A DNA stretch of 20,281 bases from an uncultured Campylobacter sp. (GCF_937997465.1 NZ_CALKTQ010000159.1:1-20281); one strand, 5' to 3'; shown: positions 1 to 7,614, counted from the stretch's first letter. The notes: a model not told the origin generated them from the letters alone. Translations and numbers: made by a program.

Positions 1-1
1 C

Positions 2-250
2 CGTCACAGAGATATTTACGAAGCGGTCGCACATGGGGCTAATGCAGACGATCCCGCCGTGCGCGAGCTGATGTTTGAAAACTACGACGCCTTTAAAGAC
101 GAGGATGAAATTTTAAAAAATATAGTTATTTTAAAAGTGAGATTTTACGAGAATTTGCACAAAGAATATTCGGCAAAACAAATTCCTTTAGAGGAAAAAA
201 AACAAATACTATCAAAAATAAAAAAAATTATTGAGGAACTTAAAAAATGA
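2..250 (+). CDS. 3' end of an unrecognised gene (5' end outside window)
   Basis: The reading frame is open from base 2 to a TGA at 248-250, so the window begins inside this gene; at least 82 residues are visible. The visible part starts RHRDIYEAVAHGANADDP and ends in a lysine/glutamate-rich, probably helical tail (EEKKQILSKIKKIIEELKK). A GTG at 59 could be a start, but the frame continues upstream without a stop and no clear ribosome site precedes it, so I treat the gene as truncated by the window edge. The last 170 bases are very AT-rich. Its TGA overlaps the ATG of the next gene (ATGA), which implies translational coupling with the PP-loop gene. I do not recognise the family. Confidence 0.65.
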   Translation, partial: RHRDIYEAVAHGANADDPAVRELMFENYDAFKDEDEILKNIVILKVRFYENLHKEYSAKQIPLEEKKQILSKIKKIIEELKK

Positions 251-1233
251 AAGCATTAGTTTTATTTAGCGGCGGGCTTGACAGTATGATCTCTATCAAG
301 CTTCTAACCGGCCAAGGCATCGACGTTACGGCGGTGCACATCGATATCGGCTTTAGCGGCGACGAGAAAAAGGCAGAAATTTTACGTCGCCGCGCGAACG
401 AAGCTGGAGCCGAGCTTAAAATAATCGATATCAGAAACGAATACCTGCGCGATGTGCTTTTTACGCCAAAGCACGGCTACGGCAAGCACTTTAACCCATG
501 CATCGACTGCCACGGATATATGTTTAAAACTGCGCTTGCGATGATGCGCTCTGAGGGTGCAGACTTTATCGCGACGGGCGAGGTGATCGGCCAGCGTCCG
601 ATGAGTCAGAGGCGCGACGCGATGGCGCAGGTCAAAAACGCCGCGGGCGACGAGGAGGATCTCATCCTGCGTCCGATGTCTGCGCAGCTGATGAAGCCCA
701 CAAAACCGGAGCGCGAGGGCTGGGTCGATCGCAGCAAACTGCTCGCCATCAGCGGACGCGACCGCAAAAGGCAGCTCGCGCTTGCCAAGGAGTTTGGCTT
801 TAGCGAGTACGAGACGCCTGGCGGCGGGTGCTTGCTCACGATCGAGAGCTTTGCGAATAAAATCAGAGATTTCATCAAATTTGACCCTGAAATGACTAGC
901 GCGGACATGCAGCTACTGCGCGTCGGACGGCATCTGCGCCTACCAAACGGCACCAAAATGATCATCGGCCGCGACGAAAACGACAACGCCAAACTGCTAG
1001 CTCTAAATAATCCAAAATTTACTCAGATCAAATTTGACAGCGATATCGTGGGCGCGGTGAGCTTCGTGGATGCTAAATTTAACGAAGCCGACCTCGAGTT
1101 TGCCGTGCGGCTGGCGCTTGCCTACACTAGAGCGGATAAAGATACGGCAGTGCTCGCTAGAGTCGGCGAACGCGGAATTTGCGTGAAGCCTTTTGAGAGC
1201 AAAGAGCCTGCGCAGGAGTTTTTCGTTAGTTAA
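247..1233 (+). CDS. MnmA/ThiI-like PP-loop ATPase, probable tRNA sulfur-transfer enzyme
   Basis: 328 residues. The N-terminus carries the PP-loop that binds ATP and adenylates the substrate (SGGLDS, residues 8-13). Two cysteine sites follow: NPCIDCH with Cys85 and Cys88, and PGGGCLLT with Cys195. In MnmA-type thiolases one cysteine accepts a persulfide and a second, later one completes transfer to the tRNA uridine; the layout here is compatible with that chemistry. The central motif ATGEVIGQRPMSQRRDAM and the R-P-M-SAQLMKPT stretch are typical of an MnmA-like paralogue group found in Campylobacter and some deltaproteobacteria, usually annotated vaguely as thiouridylase or argininosuccinate-synthase-domain protein. 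It is not canonical MnmA, so the exact nucleotide modified is unknown. It overlaps the preceding gene by ATGA and is followed by its own terminator at 1274-1305. Confidence 0.75.
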   Translation: MKALVLFSGGLDSMISIKLLTGQGIDVTAVHIDIGFSGDEKKAEILRRRANEAGAELKIIDIRNEYLRDVLFTPKHGYGKHFNPCIDCHGYMFKTALAMMRSEGADFIATGEVIGQRPMSQRRDAMAQVKNAAGDEEDLILRPMSAQLMKPTKPEREGWVDRSKLLAISGRDRKRQLALAKEFGFSEYETPGGGCLLTIESFANKIRDFIKFDPEMTSADMQLLRVGRHLRLPNGTKMIIGRDENDNAKLLALNNPKFTQIKFDSDIVGAVSFVDAKFNEADLEFAVRLALAYTRADKDTAVLARVGERGICVKPFESKEPAQEFFVS

Positions 1234-1273
1234 ATTTAAGAGCTTTAATTTTGCCTGATTTTCGGAAAAGGGC

Positions 1274-1305
1274 AAATTTAAGCGGCTCGAAGCGCTTAAA
1301 TTTTT
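1274..1305 (+). terminator. Rho-independent terminator after the PP-loop gene
   Basis: A perfect 11-bp inverted repeat, AAATTTAAGCG (1274-1284) and CGCTTAAATTT (1293-1303), encloses the 8-base loop GCTCGAAG and runs into TTTTT (1301-1305). It lies 40 bases after the stop at 1233, so it most likely ends the transcript of the PP-loop gene. Confidence 0.7.
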
Positions 1306-1468
1306 GTCGTCTTTCATTAAATTTACCGCAAATTTTAGAGTCCGCGCATGGATAAATTTCAAATTTACAATACAAACACTTTGTTTTAACTAGGCAAAAT
1401 TAATTTATCTTGCGATATACCAAAATCAAAATGATACTGGCTTTTATTTTATTTTGATATATTTTAAG

Positions 1469-1474
1469 TATAAT
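1469..1474 (+). promoter_or_regulatory. -10 box for the 1507 gene
   Basis: A perfect TATAAT sits in the context TTTTAAGTATAAT, which fits the Campylobacter sigma-70 pattern of a T-rich, weak -35 region and a strong -10. Transcription would begin near 1481, leaving a leader of about 25 bases before the ATG at 1507. Confidence 0.6.
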
Positions 1475-1498
1475 TCTCATTTTAATATAATAATGAGA
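1475..1498 (+). promoter_or_regulatory. Operator-like inverted repeat at the transcription start of the 1507 gene
   Basis: TCTCATT (1475-1481) and AATGAGA (1492-1498) form a perfect 7-bp inverted repeat with an AT-only 10-base centre. It begins directly after the -10 box and covers the expected start site, the usual place for a repressor site. Because the gene product may itself be a winged-helix DNA binder, autoregulation is possible; this is inference. Confidence 0.4.
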
Positions 1499-1506
1499 GT
1501 TTTGCG

Positions 1507-2103
1507 ATGGATTATCAAGGATTATTTTTATTGGCGCAGTTTTTAAACGAGAGAAAAAAGGCGAGCCGTAAGGAAATAGCGGAGTTTTTATCGAGCAAAA
1601 CGGGTGCGAGTCTGAGCAAAACCGACGCGCTTTTAGGCGTCATAGCAAGTAGCCCTAAAATTCAAGCTTTGTTGCAAGAAAAAAGGATCGTTTTAAAGAC
1701 TTCGCGCGGGATTTATGAGATAAGCAAAGCCGGCGAAAAACTCCTAAAAAGCAAAAATGCTCGGCAAAATTTTGAAGCTTGGATCGGCGACGTTTACGGC
1801 AAAACTGCGACGCAAAATTTACCAGCGCCCAAAACTAAAAAATACCTAAAAACCATCACCGCTCTCGTCGTGCATGAGATAAAAGACAAAATGATCGGCG
1901 AAGCTATCAAAAAGCCGATAGAGGCGATAAAAACACTCGCGCTAAAACTCATGAAAAAGCATAAATACTTAGGAAAATTCTATGCTTTTAGACACGTTTT
2001 TTTGGCGCTTTTGGCTGCCAAGATCGCGTTTGACGTCGTCAAATTCTTTAAAAATCGCAAGCTAGAAAAACTGCTTGCAGGCAATCAACCGATAGGCTGT
2101 TAG
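1507..2103 (+). CDS. Putative winged-helix protein with C-terminal hydrophobic helix, unrecognised family
   Basis: 198 residues, basic. Residues 1-75 look like a winged helix-turn-helix: a helical start (LFLLAQFLNERKKASRKEIAEFL), a second helical pair (SLSKTDALLGVIASS) and a short strand-turn-strand ending in SRGIYEISKAGEKLL. Residues 75-150 are lysine-rich and polar. Near residue 160 comes a hydrophobic stretch (FRHVFLALLAAKIAFDVVKFF) followed by KNRKLEKLL, which could be a membrane anchor or a membrane-facing helix. The gene stands alone, with its own promoter and an inverted repeat over the start site, 99 bp from the leader-distal end of the CRISPR array and pointing toward it. No CRISPR-associated family is recognisable, so position alone does not prove a link. 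A weak ribosome site (GAGAG) precedes the ATG. Confidence 0.75.
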   Translation: MDYQGLFLLAQFLNERKKASRKEIAEFLSSKTGASLSKTDALLGVIASSPKIQALLQEKRIVLKTSRGIYEISKAGEKLLKSKNARQNFEAWIGDVYGKTATQNLPAPKTKKYLKTITALVVHEIKDKMIGEAIKKPIEAIKTLALKLMKKHKYLGKFYAFRHVFLALLAAKIAFDVVKFFKNRKLEKLLAGNQPIGC

Positions 2104-2162
2104 CCAAATTAACAGAAAATCATAAATTATTTATTGCAACTTTGTATTTTGTCGCCCGTCTA

Positions 2163-2202
2163 TAATCAATCGCACAGCATACTAAGCCACAAAAATTGAT
2201 TA
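2163..2202. repeat. 8-bp inverted repeat abutting the old end of the CRISPR array
   Basis: TAATCAAT (2163-2170) and ATTGATTA (2195-2202) are perfect inverted copies 24 bases apart, and the right copy touches the degenerate terminal repeat at 2203. On the minus strand it would form a hairpin just after the last repeat. It is too AT-rich and lacks the U-run of a normal terminator. The rest of 2104-2202 shows only an isolated TATAAT at 2161. Confidence 0.4.
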
Positions 2203-2494
2203 CATCAAAACTCCAACGGAGTAAAATTTAACCTCAGCTTGACGTGCGACCTGCTTTTACGATCCTTGTTTCAAACTCCAACGGAGTAAATTTTAACTAA
2301 CTGGCAATGTGCTAGATGAGTTTAGAGCTTACACGTTTCAAACTCCAACGGAGTAAATTTTAACATCAAGAGCAGACACAAATAAGTCAAAACGAAAGGA
2401 GTTTCAAACTCCAACGGAGTAAATTTTAACGTGAGGCACAAACTGTGAATAATGCTACGCAGGCGTTTCAAACTCCAACGGAGTAAATTTTAAC
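2203..2494 (-). CRISPR. Type I-B CRISPR array, five 30-bp repeats and four spacers
   Basis: Four identical 30-bp repeats (2268-2297, 2335-2364, 2401-2430, 2465-2494) and one degenerate copy (2203-2232). On the plus strand each begins GTTTCAAACTCC and ends GGAGTAAATTTTAAC. Spacers are 35, 37, 36 and 34 bases (2233-2267, 2298-2334, 2365-2400, 2431-2464). Read on the minus strand the repeat starts GTTAAAATTTACTCC and ends GGAGTTTGAAAC: it has a short ACTCC/GGAGT stem and the GAAAC 3' end typical of type I-B, giving an expected 8-base handle TTTGAAAC. The degenerate copy lies at the left, which is where the oldest repeat should be if the leader is on the right, next to cas1. Both signs agree on minus-strand transcription. 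No spacer obviously matches elsewhere in this window. Confidence 0.96.
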
Positions 2495-2860
2495 AGCACC
2501 AAAATATACATTTTTAGGGCTATAAAAACTCAAAGTCTATATTTTTACGCCTTAAATTTGCATAAAAAGCAAAATAATATCGATACAAAATGCCCTAAAT
2601 TTCATCATTTCTAGAATCTTAGAAAAAGCTTTATCGACATGATTTGGATTTAAAAAGGCACTTAGAAATCAAATATCCCGCCGCAACAAAAGTAAGCTAG
2701 CATCCCCCAACCCGACACCATACCCAAAGACGCATAAGTCAAATTTGACCGCAAATGAATAGCGATTTTTGTGCCGCATTTTAATGAAGTCAAGGCCCCA
2801 AAATCAAATCATCAAAATGCAACCGCGACCTTTTGCTGTCCCTGCCGACAAATATCAAAT
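2495..2860 (-). promoter_or_regulatory. CRISPR leader
   Basis: This 366-bp gap between cas1 and the newest repeat has no credible gene. The 150 bases nearest the array are very AT-rich. On the minus strand TATAGA (2541-2536) and TATAGC (2524-2519) are candidate -10 boxes that would start the pre-crRNA roughly 20-35 bases ahead of the first repeat; I cannot choose between them. The cas1-proximal half contains one copy of the palindrome GTCAAATTTGAC (2738-2749). No terminator is visible after cas1, so read-through from the cas operon into the array is possible. Confidence 0.65.
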
Positions 2861-3859
2861 TTACCCCCACCTAAATCCCTCGTAAGGCGCATCCTCGCAG
2901 ATACATTTTTTGATCTGATTAGCCTCGCGGCGGATCACCTGCCGCCACGTGAGATCGCGCCCGCCAAGCGAGATCGTTTCGCCAAGCCTTGCGATCATTT
3001 TTAGCTCGATCTTTTGCACGGCGTCGTTGCTAAATTTTATCCGCCCGGCGTCCGTTTGGAAGTCCTTTGCGGTGATCTCTTTTTTATTTAGCATATTAAA
3101 AATCAGCGTATCGCCCAAAATCGGCTTAAAAATCTCCGCAAGATCTAGGTGCAGGCTCAGCGCACGGTAGTTTGGCTCGTGCAAAAAGCCGATGCGCGGA
3201 TCAAGCTCGGTCTTGTAAATTTCGCTAAGGCAGACGTTATAAATGCGCGTATTTACGTAGCCTATGAAGCTGTTGATTTTATCGGCGGGCGGGCGCTTGG
3301 AGCGGACGGTAAATTTAAAACTTTTTTGATCCGCGATTATTTCGTTCCATTTTTCGTAGTATAACTTTTGAAACGCCCCTTCCACCGCCATTATCGCAGG
3401 CACGTCCGCGGCAGCGTTTAGCGCCTCTATATGGGGCGAGACGTCAAATTTCACGCCGTGTCTTTTGCAGTTTGCAGCGTCGTTTAGGATGTGTGCACGA
3501 GTGATCTCGCGGGCGATGTAGGCGCGCTTGAGCGGGTCGTCAAAAGCGCGGACCTGATTTAGCAGCACAAAGCCGCTTTTATTGACCGAGTTTGAGGTGT
3601 TTGGATAAAAGTTGCCGCGGAAGCTCTGATATGGGCTAAAAACGTGCAAAAGGACGTTATTATCAGCCAAAAACGCCATAGTGTAGGTATCGATCTGCAC
3701 TTTTGCCAGCACGTAAATTTCATCGATCGCGTTTATCGGCAAAATTTTACTGGCGACGACCGCGCCCGCATCGTCAAATTTGTCAAAATAGATATTGTTA
3801 TCTTGCCTGCGAAGCCTGCCTGCGCTCAAAATAAAATGCGTTCTGTCGCTTTTTTGCAT
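2861..3859 (-). CDS. cas1: CRISPR-associated endonuclease Cas1 (type I-B)
   Basis: 332 residues, a normal length. Cas1 is the integrase that, as Cas1-Cas2, inserts new spacers at the leader end. The N-terminal beta domain (about 1-90) contains the strand-rich opening FILSAGRLRRQDNNIYF. The catalytic metal ligands are in place: Glu160 in AVEGAFQKLYY, His227 in GFLHEPNYRALSLHLDLAEIF and Glu242 in the same motif, with the usual 15-residue spacing. An AAGGA ribosome site precedes the ATG. It is the last cas gene before the leader, 66 bp after cas2. GC is close to the flanking chromosome (29 and 32 of 60 in two hand-counted stretches), unlike cas3 to cas8b. I see no broken residue, so the protein should be active. 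Confidence 0.97.
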   Translation of the reverse strand: MQKSDRTHFILSAGRLRRQDNNIYFDKFDDAGAVVASKILPINAIDEIYVLAKVQIDTYTMAFLADNNVLLHVFSPYQSFRGNFYPNTSNSVNKSGFVLLNQVRAFDDPLKRAYIAREITRAHILNDAANCKRHGVKFDVSPHIEALNAAADVPAIMAVEGAFQKLYYEKWNEIIADQKSFKFTVRSKRPPADKINSFIGYVNTRIYNVCLSEIYKTELDPRIGFLHEPNYRALSLHLDLAEIFKPILGDTLIFNMLNKKEITAKDFQTDAGRIKFSNDAVQKIELKMIARLGETISLGGRDLTWRQVIRREANQIKKCICEDAPYEGFRWG

Positions 3860-3925
3860 CTTTTTTCCTTAAATTTAGCCGGGATTTCAAGTGCCGCCAA
3901 ACTCGGCAAATTTACGCGAGTAAAT

Positions 3926-4204
3926 TTAACTAAACAGCGCGCCGCTTTTATCTTGTCCGATTACGATACGCTTAGAGTATTTCAGCGAATTAAACGTATA
4001 AATCACGATAGAATCAAGCTGCGTAATGCACTCTTTTTGCAAAATCGCGGTTAGCTTTTTAAAATCGCTCTCGCGAATTTCTCCTTCAAAAACAGAAAAC
4101 TGCACGCGCGGCAAAAACTTCTCGACCGCCTTTCTGATGCAGTTTGCGTTGTTTTTCTCTTTTTGCTCGGCGCCGGCGATGTCGTAAAATAAAATCACGT
4201 ACAT
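3926..4204 (-). CDS. cas2: CRISPR-associated protein Cas2
   Basis: 92 residues. Cas2 is the dimeric ferredoxin-fold scaffold that holds two Cas1 dimers during spacer integration. It opens MYVILFYDI, with the conserved first-strand Asp at position 8, followed by a helix and the strand VQFSVFEGEI, as expected for the family. The SD ahead of the ATG is weak. It lies 22 bp after cas4 and 66 bp before cas1, so the order is cas4-cas2-cas1 rather than the usual cas4-cas1-cas2 of I-B loci. Confidence 0.93.
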   Translation of the reverse strand: MYVILFYDIAGAEQKEKNNANCIRKAVEKFLPRVQFSVFEGEIRESDFKKLTAILQKECITQLDSIVIYTFNSLKYSKRIVIGQDKSGALFS

Positions 4205-4226
4205 TTTTCTAGCATTTCTCTAAATT

Positions 4227-4727
4227 TCAACTTGCACAATATCCGTTATAAGCGCAGTTTGCACAAAATTTGCCCTGCGTAAATTTCGGCGGCCTCTCTA
4301 GGTTTGCAAGTGCCGTTATCTCGCTTAAAATTTGCTCGATTAGAGCGAAATTTTCGCTGCTGTCATCCACTAAAATCACCTTTTTGCCGCTGATTAGTTT
4401 GCCTTTTACCTCTTTTAAATTTAAGCCCGTTTTCAAAAGATAGATGTAAAAAAGTAGCTGCATCTTGCCCGCAAGCTCGTTTTTTAGGCTCTTTTTATAT
4501 TCGGTGATGAGATAATGTCCGCGCTGCTTGGAAAGTTTGTCGAATTTCAAATTTGAAAATGCAAAGTCCTGCAAATCGCTCTCTTTGATATCTGCTAGCG
4601 CCTTGCCCATCAGCACGTTTTCATCCTCTTGATCTGCGTGGATATGGTGCGCGTAAAGCCACGCCTCGCGCTTGCAGGTGACGTAATAATTTACAAGCGT
4701 GCCGGTGATTTGGTCTTTGTGAAACAT
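4227..4727 (-). CDS. cas4: CRISPR-associated Fe-S exonuclease Cas4
   Basis: 166 residues. Cas4 trims prespacers and selects PAM-bearing ends for Cas1-Cas2. The four iron-sulfur cysteines are present: Cys18 (CKREAWL) and Cys155, Cys158, Cys164 (CANCAYNGYC). RecB-like nuclease residues are recognisable as Asp63 (KFD), Glu76 and Lys78 (TEYKKS) and the QLLFYIYLL helix. The histidine that normally ends the GK-x-LHE motif is missing: the sequence reads MGKALAD, with Ala45 (GCA) in that place. This may weaken nuclease activity, or another His may substitute. Its ATG shares a base with the cas3 stop (TAATG), so the two are translationally coupled. GC is high here (35 of 60 at 4621-4680), marking an abrupt change from cas3. 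Confidence 0.93.
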   Translation of the reverse strand: MFHKDQITGTLVNYYVTCKREAWLYAHHIHADQEDENVLMGKALADIKESDLQDFAFSNLKFDKLSKQRGHYLITEYKKSLKNELAGKMQLLFYIYLLKTGLNLKEVKGKLISGKKVILVDDSSENFALIEQILSEITALANLERPPKFTQGKFCANCAYNGYCAS

Positions 4728-6925
4728 TAGTCGAATACCTCGTCCAGGGTGTCTAAATTCGTATCTTTTTTAAGCCCGTAATCCGTGCTATAAAAATAGG
4801 ACGAGCCAAATGGCAGATAAAACATATCTTTTAGTCCGCGTATTTGCTTTAAATTGGGCGTCAATTTCTCTTTATCTTTAAACGTTACGTTGATACTAAA
4901 TTTTGATAACTTTCTGATGTGATTTTTTAAAATATCTCGTATCGTAAATTCGCCATTTGAGCTATTTTTAATTTCTAAAATTTTAGCTTCAAAATCCTTA
5001 ATAAAATTTTCTTTGGCTTCGATTATTAGCGTTTGTTTGTGATTGTCCTTCATAACTTCTTCGATTTTTTGATTTATATTTTCGAATTCTAGCTTTTTTA
5101 TCTCGCTTTCTATGCGCAAATTTTCCAGTTGATCGCTGATTTTCTGAAAATACAAATTTGAAATTTCTAAAATTTCGCTCTCTCTCACCTCTCTTTGTTT
5201 GAAAATTTCTAAAATCGCTTTGCTTACTTTCTGCAAATCGCCGTAAATCAAATTTGTAAATTTACTTATTTCGGGAAAGACGTATAGCTCGCCGCGAATT
5301 TCTCCAAAATGCCTATTTACGCGGCCTGCGGTTTGTATGACAGAGCTAATGGGCGAGACTTCGCGAAAACCCGCGTCAAAATCAAGATCCACTCCCGCCT
5401 CGATAGACTGCGTGGAGATAAGTAAAATTTTACTCGTAAGTGGATCGTCTTTATTTGTATTTATTGCGCGTTTTACCGCCTCGATAGTAGCGTGTTTGTG
5501 ATCATCATACATATATCCGTTTAGGCAAAAACAATTAAATTTTTCTCTTAGTTTTACGAACAGCTCCTGCGCTTTTTTAATCGTATTTACGACGACGAGG
5601 GTATTTTTATCGCTTGCGGTCTCGCAAATCTTTTCTAAAAGATCCTCTTCGCCGCTTATATCAAGCCATTTTATGACATATCTATCCTGCTTTGAAAAGT
5701 ACTCTAAATTTGAAATTTCTTTAAAATTTTCGCTTTTAATAACCGGCATCGTCGCCGACATAAATATAAAAATAGTGCCGAGCCGCTGCGAGATGATCTC
5801 GCAAAGCAGGATAAAATCTTTTCTAAAATTATATGGGATCGCTTGGGCCTCGTCGATGATAACGACGCTATTTTTGAGCTGGTTAAATTTGACGTTGTCT
5901 TTGTTTTTATTGCCAAATAGCGCAAATATCAGCTGATAAAGCGTAGTTACGTTTATCTCGCCGCTAAAAGATTCCATCAAAAATTTGATCTTAGAATACC
6001 TATCCTCCTCGGTTAGATTTTCTTCATCTATCGTCGTTTTGTGATGAGCCTTGCTAACCGAAATATCGCTATTTTTATAAATTTTTGCGATAATATCGTA
6101 GGTCTGATCAATTATCGAAGTGAAAGGAAGCGCATAAATTATGCGAGATTTATTAAATTTCAAGGCAAAATTTAGAGCAGTCAAGGTCTTGCCGTAGCCC
6201 GTAGGCGCAGTCAAAGTAAAAAGTTTGTAATCTTCGTCAAAGTTGTTTAAAACAAAATTTCTAAACTCATCTCGCTTTTTATTTGGCGGCAAAGTTTTGA
6301 TATTCCCCTCTAAAGCATCTATCGGTATATTTTTAGTTTCCTGTTTTGGCATGCTAAAGATAGCCTCAAATTTATCGCTATAAACCAAATTTGAGTATAG
6401 ACTTTTGAAATTTATAAAATCACTATAAGTAAATTTGTATCTGTATTGCAATAAAATTAAGTATTGGCGAAGCTTTTCCGCTCTATCTAAAAACTCATCC
6501 TTTTTTGTAGATAATCCCGAATAAACCTGGGTATTTTTAGCGGCGTTAACTACTTCTTCCCAATATTCTAGCTCTTTTAAATTTTTAAAAAATTTATTAG
6601 CATCTCGAGCTAATGTCATTAAATTTACGGTATCGCCGTGGTGCGAAACGATGGCAAGAAAGCCAAACAGAGTCGGTATTTCATCAAATTTGGAGTTTAG
6701 CAAGAAAAAATATGCCGACAGAAGTGAGTGGTTTTTATCCAGCTTGTCGTTTGAGGTATCTCTGATGTAAATTTGAAAATTATTTTTTAGTTTTGCGATG
6801 TCGTGATAGAGTTTGACCTGCTTATCTAGCTCTTCGTCGCCAGCAGAGATCATATTTTTTATATGATTTTCCAAAAGTTTATTTGGATGAGACCAAAACT
6901 CGTCAAATAAAATAGACTCTTTCAT
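4727..6925 (-). CDS. cas3: Cas3 helicase-nuclease with N-terminal HD domain
   Basis: 732 residues. Cas3 is recruited by target-bound Cascade, unwinds the target and cuts the displaced strand. HD nuclease domain: His21, the His41-Asp42 pair in YHDIAKLKNNF, His66, and His95-His96 in VSHHGD. Superfamily 2 helicase: Walker A TAPTGYGKT (239-247), a DEAQ box (358-361), SAT (390-392), then STQSIEAGVDLDFD and QTAGRVNRH in the second RecA-like domain. After about residue 560 the chain is charged and helical, the usual accessory C-terminus. All expected catalytic residues are present. The ATG at 6925 lies inside cas5 (23-bp overlap). The gene is AT-rich (15 and 18 G+C of 60 in two hand-counted stretches), like cas5, cas7 and cas8b. 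Confidence 0.96.
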   Translation of the reverse strand: MKESILFDEFWSHPNKLLENHIKNMISAGDEELDKQVKLYHDIAKLKNNFQIYIRDTSNDKLDKNHSLLSAYFFLLNSKFDEIPTLFGFLAIVSHHGDTVNLMTLARDANKFFKNLKELEYWEEVVNAAKNTQVYSGLSTKKDEFLDRAEKLRQYLILLQYRYKFTYSDFINFKSLYSNLVYSDKFEAIFSMPKQETKNIPIDALEGNIKTLPPNKKRDEFRNFVLNNFDEDYKLFTLTAPTGYGKTLTALNFALKFNKSRIIYALPFTSIIDQTYDIIAKIYKNSDISVSKAHHKTTIDEENLTEEDRYSKIKFLMESFSGEINVTTLYQLIFALFGNKNKDNVKFNQLKNSVVIIDEAQAIPYNFRKDFILLCEIISQRLGTIFIFMSATMPVIKSENFKEISNLEYFSKQDRYVIKWLDISGEEDLLEKICETASDKNTLVVVNTIKKAQELFVKLREKFNCFCLNGYMYDDHKHATIEAVKRAINTNKDDPLTSKILLISTQSIEAGVDLDFDAGFREVSPISSVIQTAGRVNRHFGEIRGELYVFPEISKFTNLIYGDLQKVSKAILEIFKQREVRESEILEISNLYFQKISDQLENLRIESEIKKLEFENINQKIEEVMKDNHKQTLIIEAKENFIKDFEAKILEIKNSSNGEFTIRDILKNHIRKLSKFSINVTFKDKEKLTPNLKQIRGLKDMFYLPFGSSYFYSTDYGLKKDTNLDTLDEVFD

Positions 6926-7613
6926 CGTTTATCTGGTATATATTTCCGTGATTTTTAGATTTTATAGCTTCTTTGCCGTTTATTTCCATTACAAAGTCTT
7001 TAAAATCTTTAAAAATTCGTCTATTTTCGCAGTCGCAAGGCATTTTAGCCGTAGTTAATTTCGCATTTTCATTAATACCATCAAAAACAAAATCTTCCAT
7101 AAGCGTAAATGTATCTATAAAGATTTCATCTTGCGATATTTTTTCGCATATTTTTATATCGATCCAGCTAAAATCAGCTATACAAAAGTTTATCCCAAGA
7201 TACGGCGTAAAGGCGGTTTTATGCTCTTTTAAATTTGAAATTATTTTATCCCGGTAGCCTTGCTCTAAATTTTCTAAATTTAAAAATACGATATAAGACG
7301 GCGAGCAGATGAGCTCCCTGTAAAACTGCTTTTTCTCCTTTGCGTTTTGGTAGCCTTCCTCTATGTGCATATTGCTTGAGAGGGCAAATTTTATGCCGTT
7401 AAAAACAAAACTCTTTTTTAAAATTTGCCTATCTATTTTTACGCTGTATTTGATACTGGATAGCTTAAAATACTCCTCCTCGCCTATAACGGCGCCTAAA
7501 AAGCCCATTATAGCAGTCTTTGGCGGCACCGGATAGGTTAAACTAGAATAAATCGTCGCCGGATGCGAAAAATGAGCGTAATCGCCGAACAATCTAAAGG
7601 CAATAATGCTCAT
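6903..7613 (-). CDS. cas5: Cascade subunit Cas5 (Cas5h/Cas5b type)
   Basis: 236 residues. Cas5 caps the 5' handle of the crRNA in Cascade. The N-terminal RAMP fold is typical: IIAFRLFGDYAHFSHPATIY, then SLTYPVPPKTAIMGFLGAVIGEEEY, the proline-rich loop and helix seen in most Cas5 proteins. In type I-B, crRNA processing is done by Cas6, so Cas5 is expected to be structural. It starts one base after the cas7 stop and overlaps cas3 by 23 bp, so cas7-cas5-cas3 should be translated from one message in a coupled way. Confidence 0.93.
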   Translation of the reverse strand: MSIIAFRLFGDYAHFSHPATIYSSLTYPVPPKTAIMGFLGAVIGEEEYFKLSSIKYSVKIDRQILKKSFVFNGIKFALSSNMHIEEGYQNAKEKKQFYRELICSPSYIVFLNLENLEQGYRDKIISNLKEHKTAFTPYLGINFCIADFSWIDIKICEKISQDEIFIDTFTLMEDFVFDGINENAKLTTAKMPCDCENRRIFKDFKDFVMEINGKEAIKSKNHGNIYQINDERVYFI

Positions 7614-7614
7614 T

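Noticed and set aside
606..1362. Minus-strand frames opposite the PP-loop gene
   Set aside because: They are shadows of a well-supported gene on the plus strand, with serine/arginine-rich translations and no starts.
2134..2166. TTGCAA ... TATAAT pointing into the CRISPR array from the left
   Set aside because: The spacer would be 21 bases, and repeat orientation plus the decayed repeat place the leader on the other side.
2771..3004. 77-residue plus-strand frame across the leader and the cas1 end
   Set aside because: Mostly antisense to cas1, no ribosome site, no family resemblance.
3906..3930. GAGTAAATTTAAC in the cas2-cas1 gap resembles the repeat end GAGTAAATTTTAAC
   Set aside because: One base shorter, lacks the CTCCAACG part, and is built on the common word TAAATTTA. 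Not a solo repeat.
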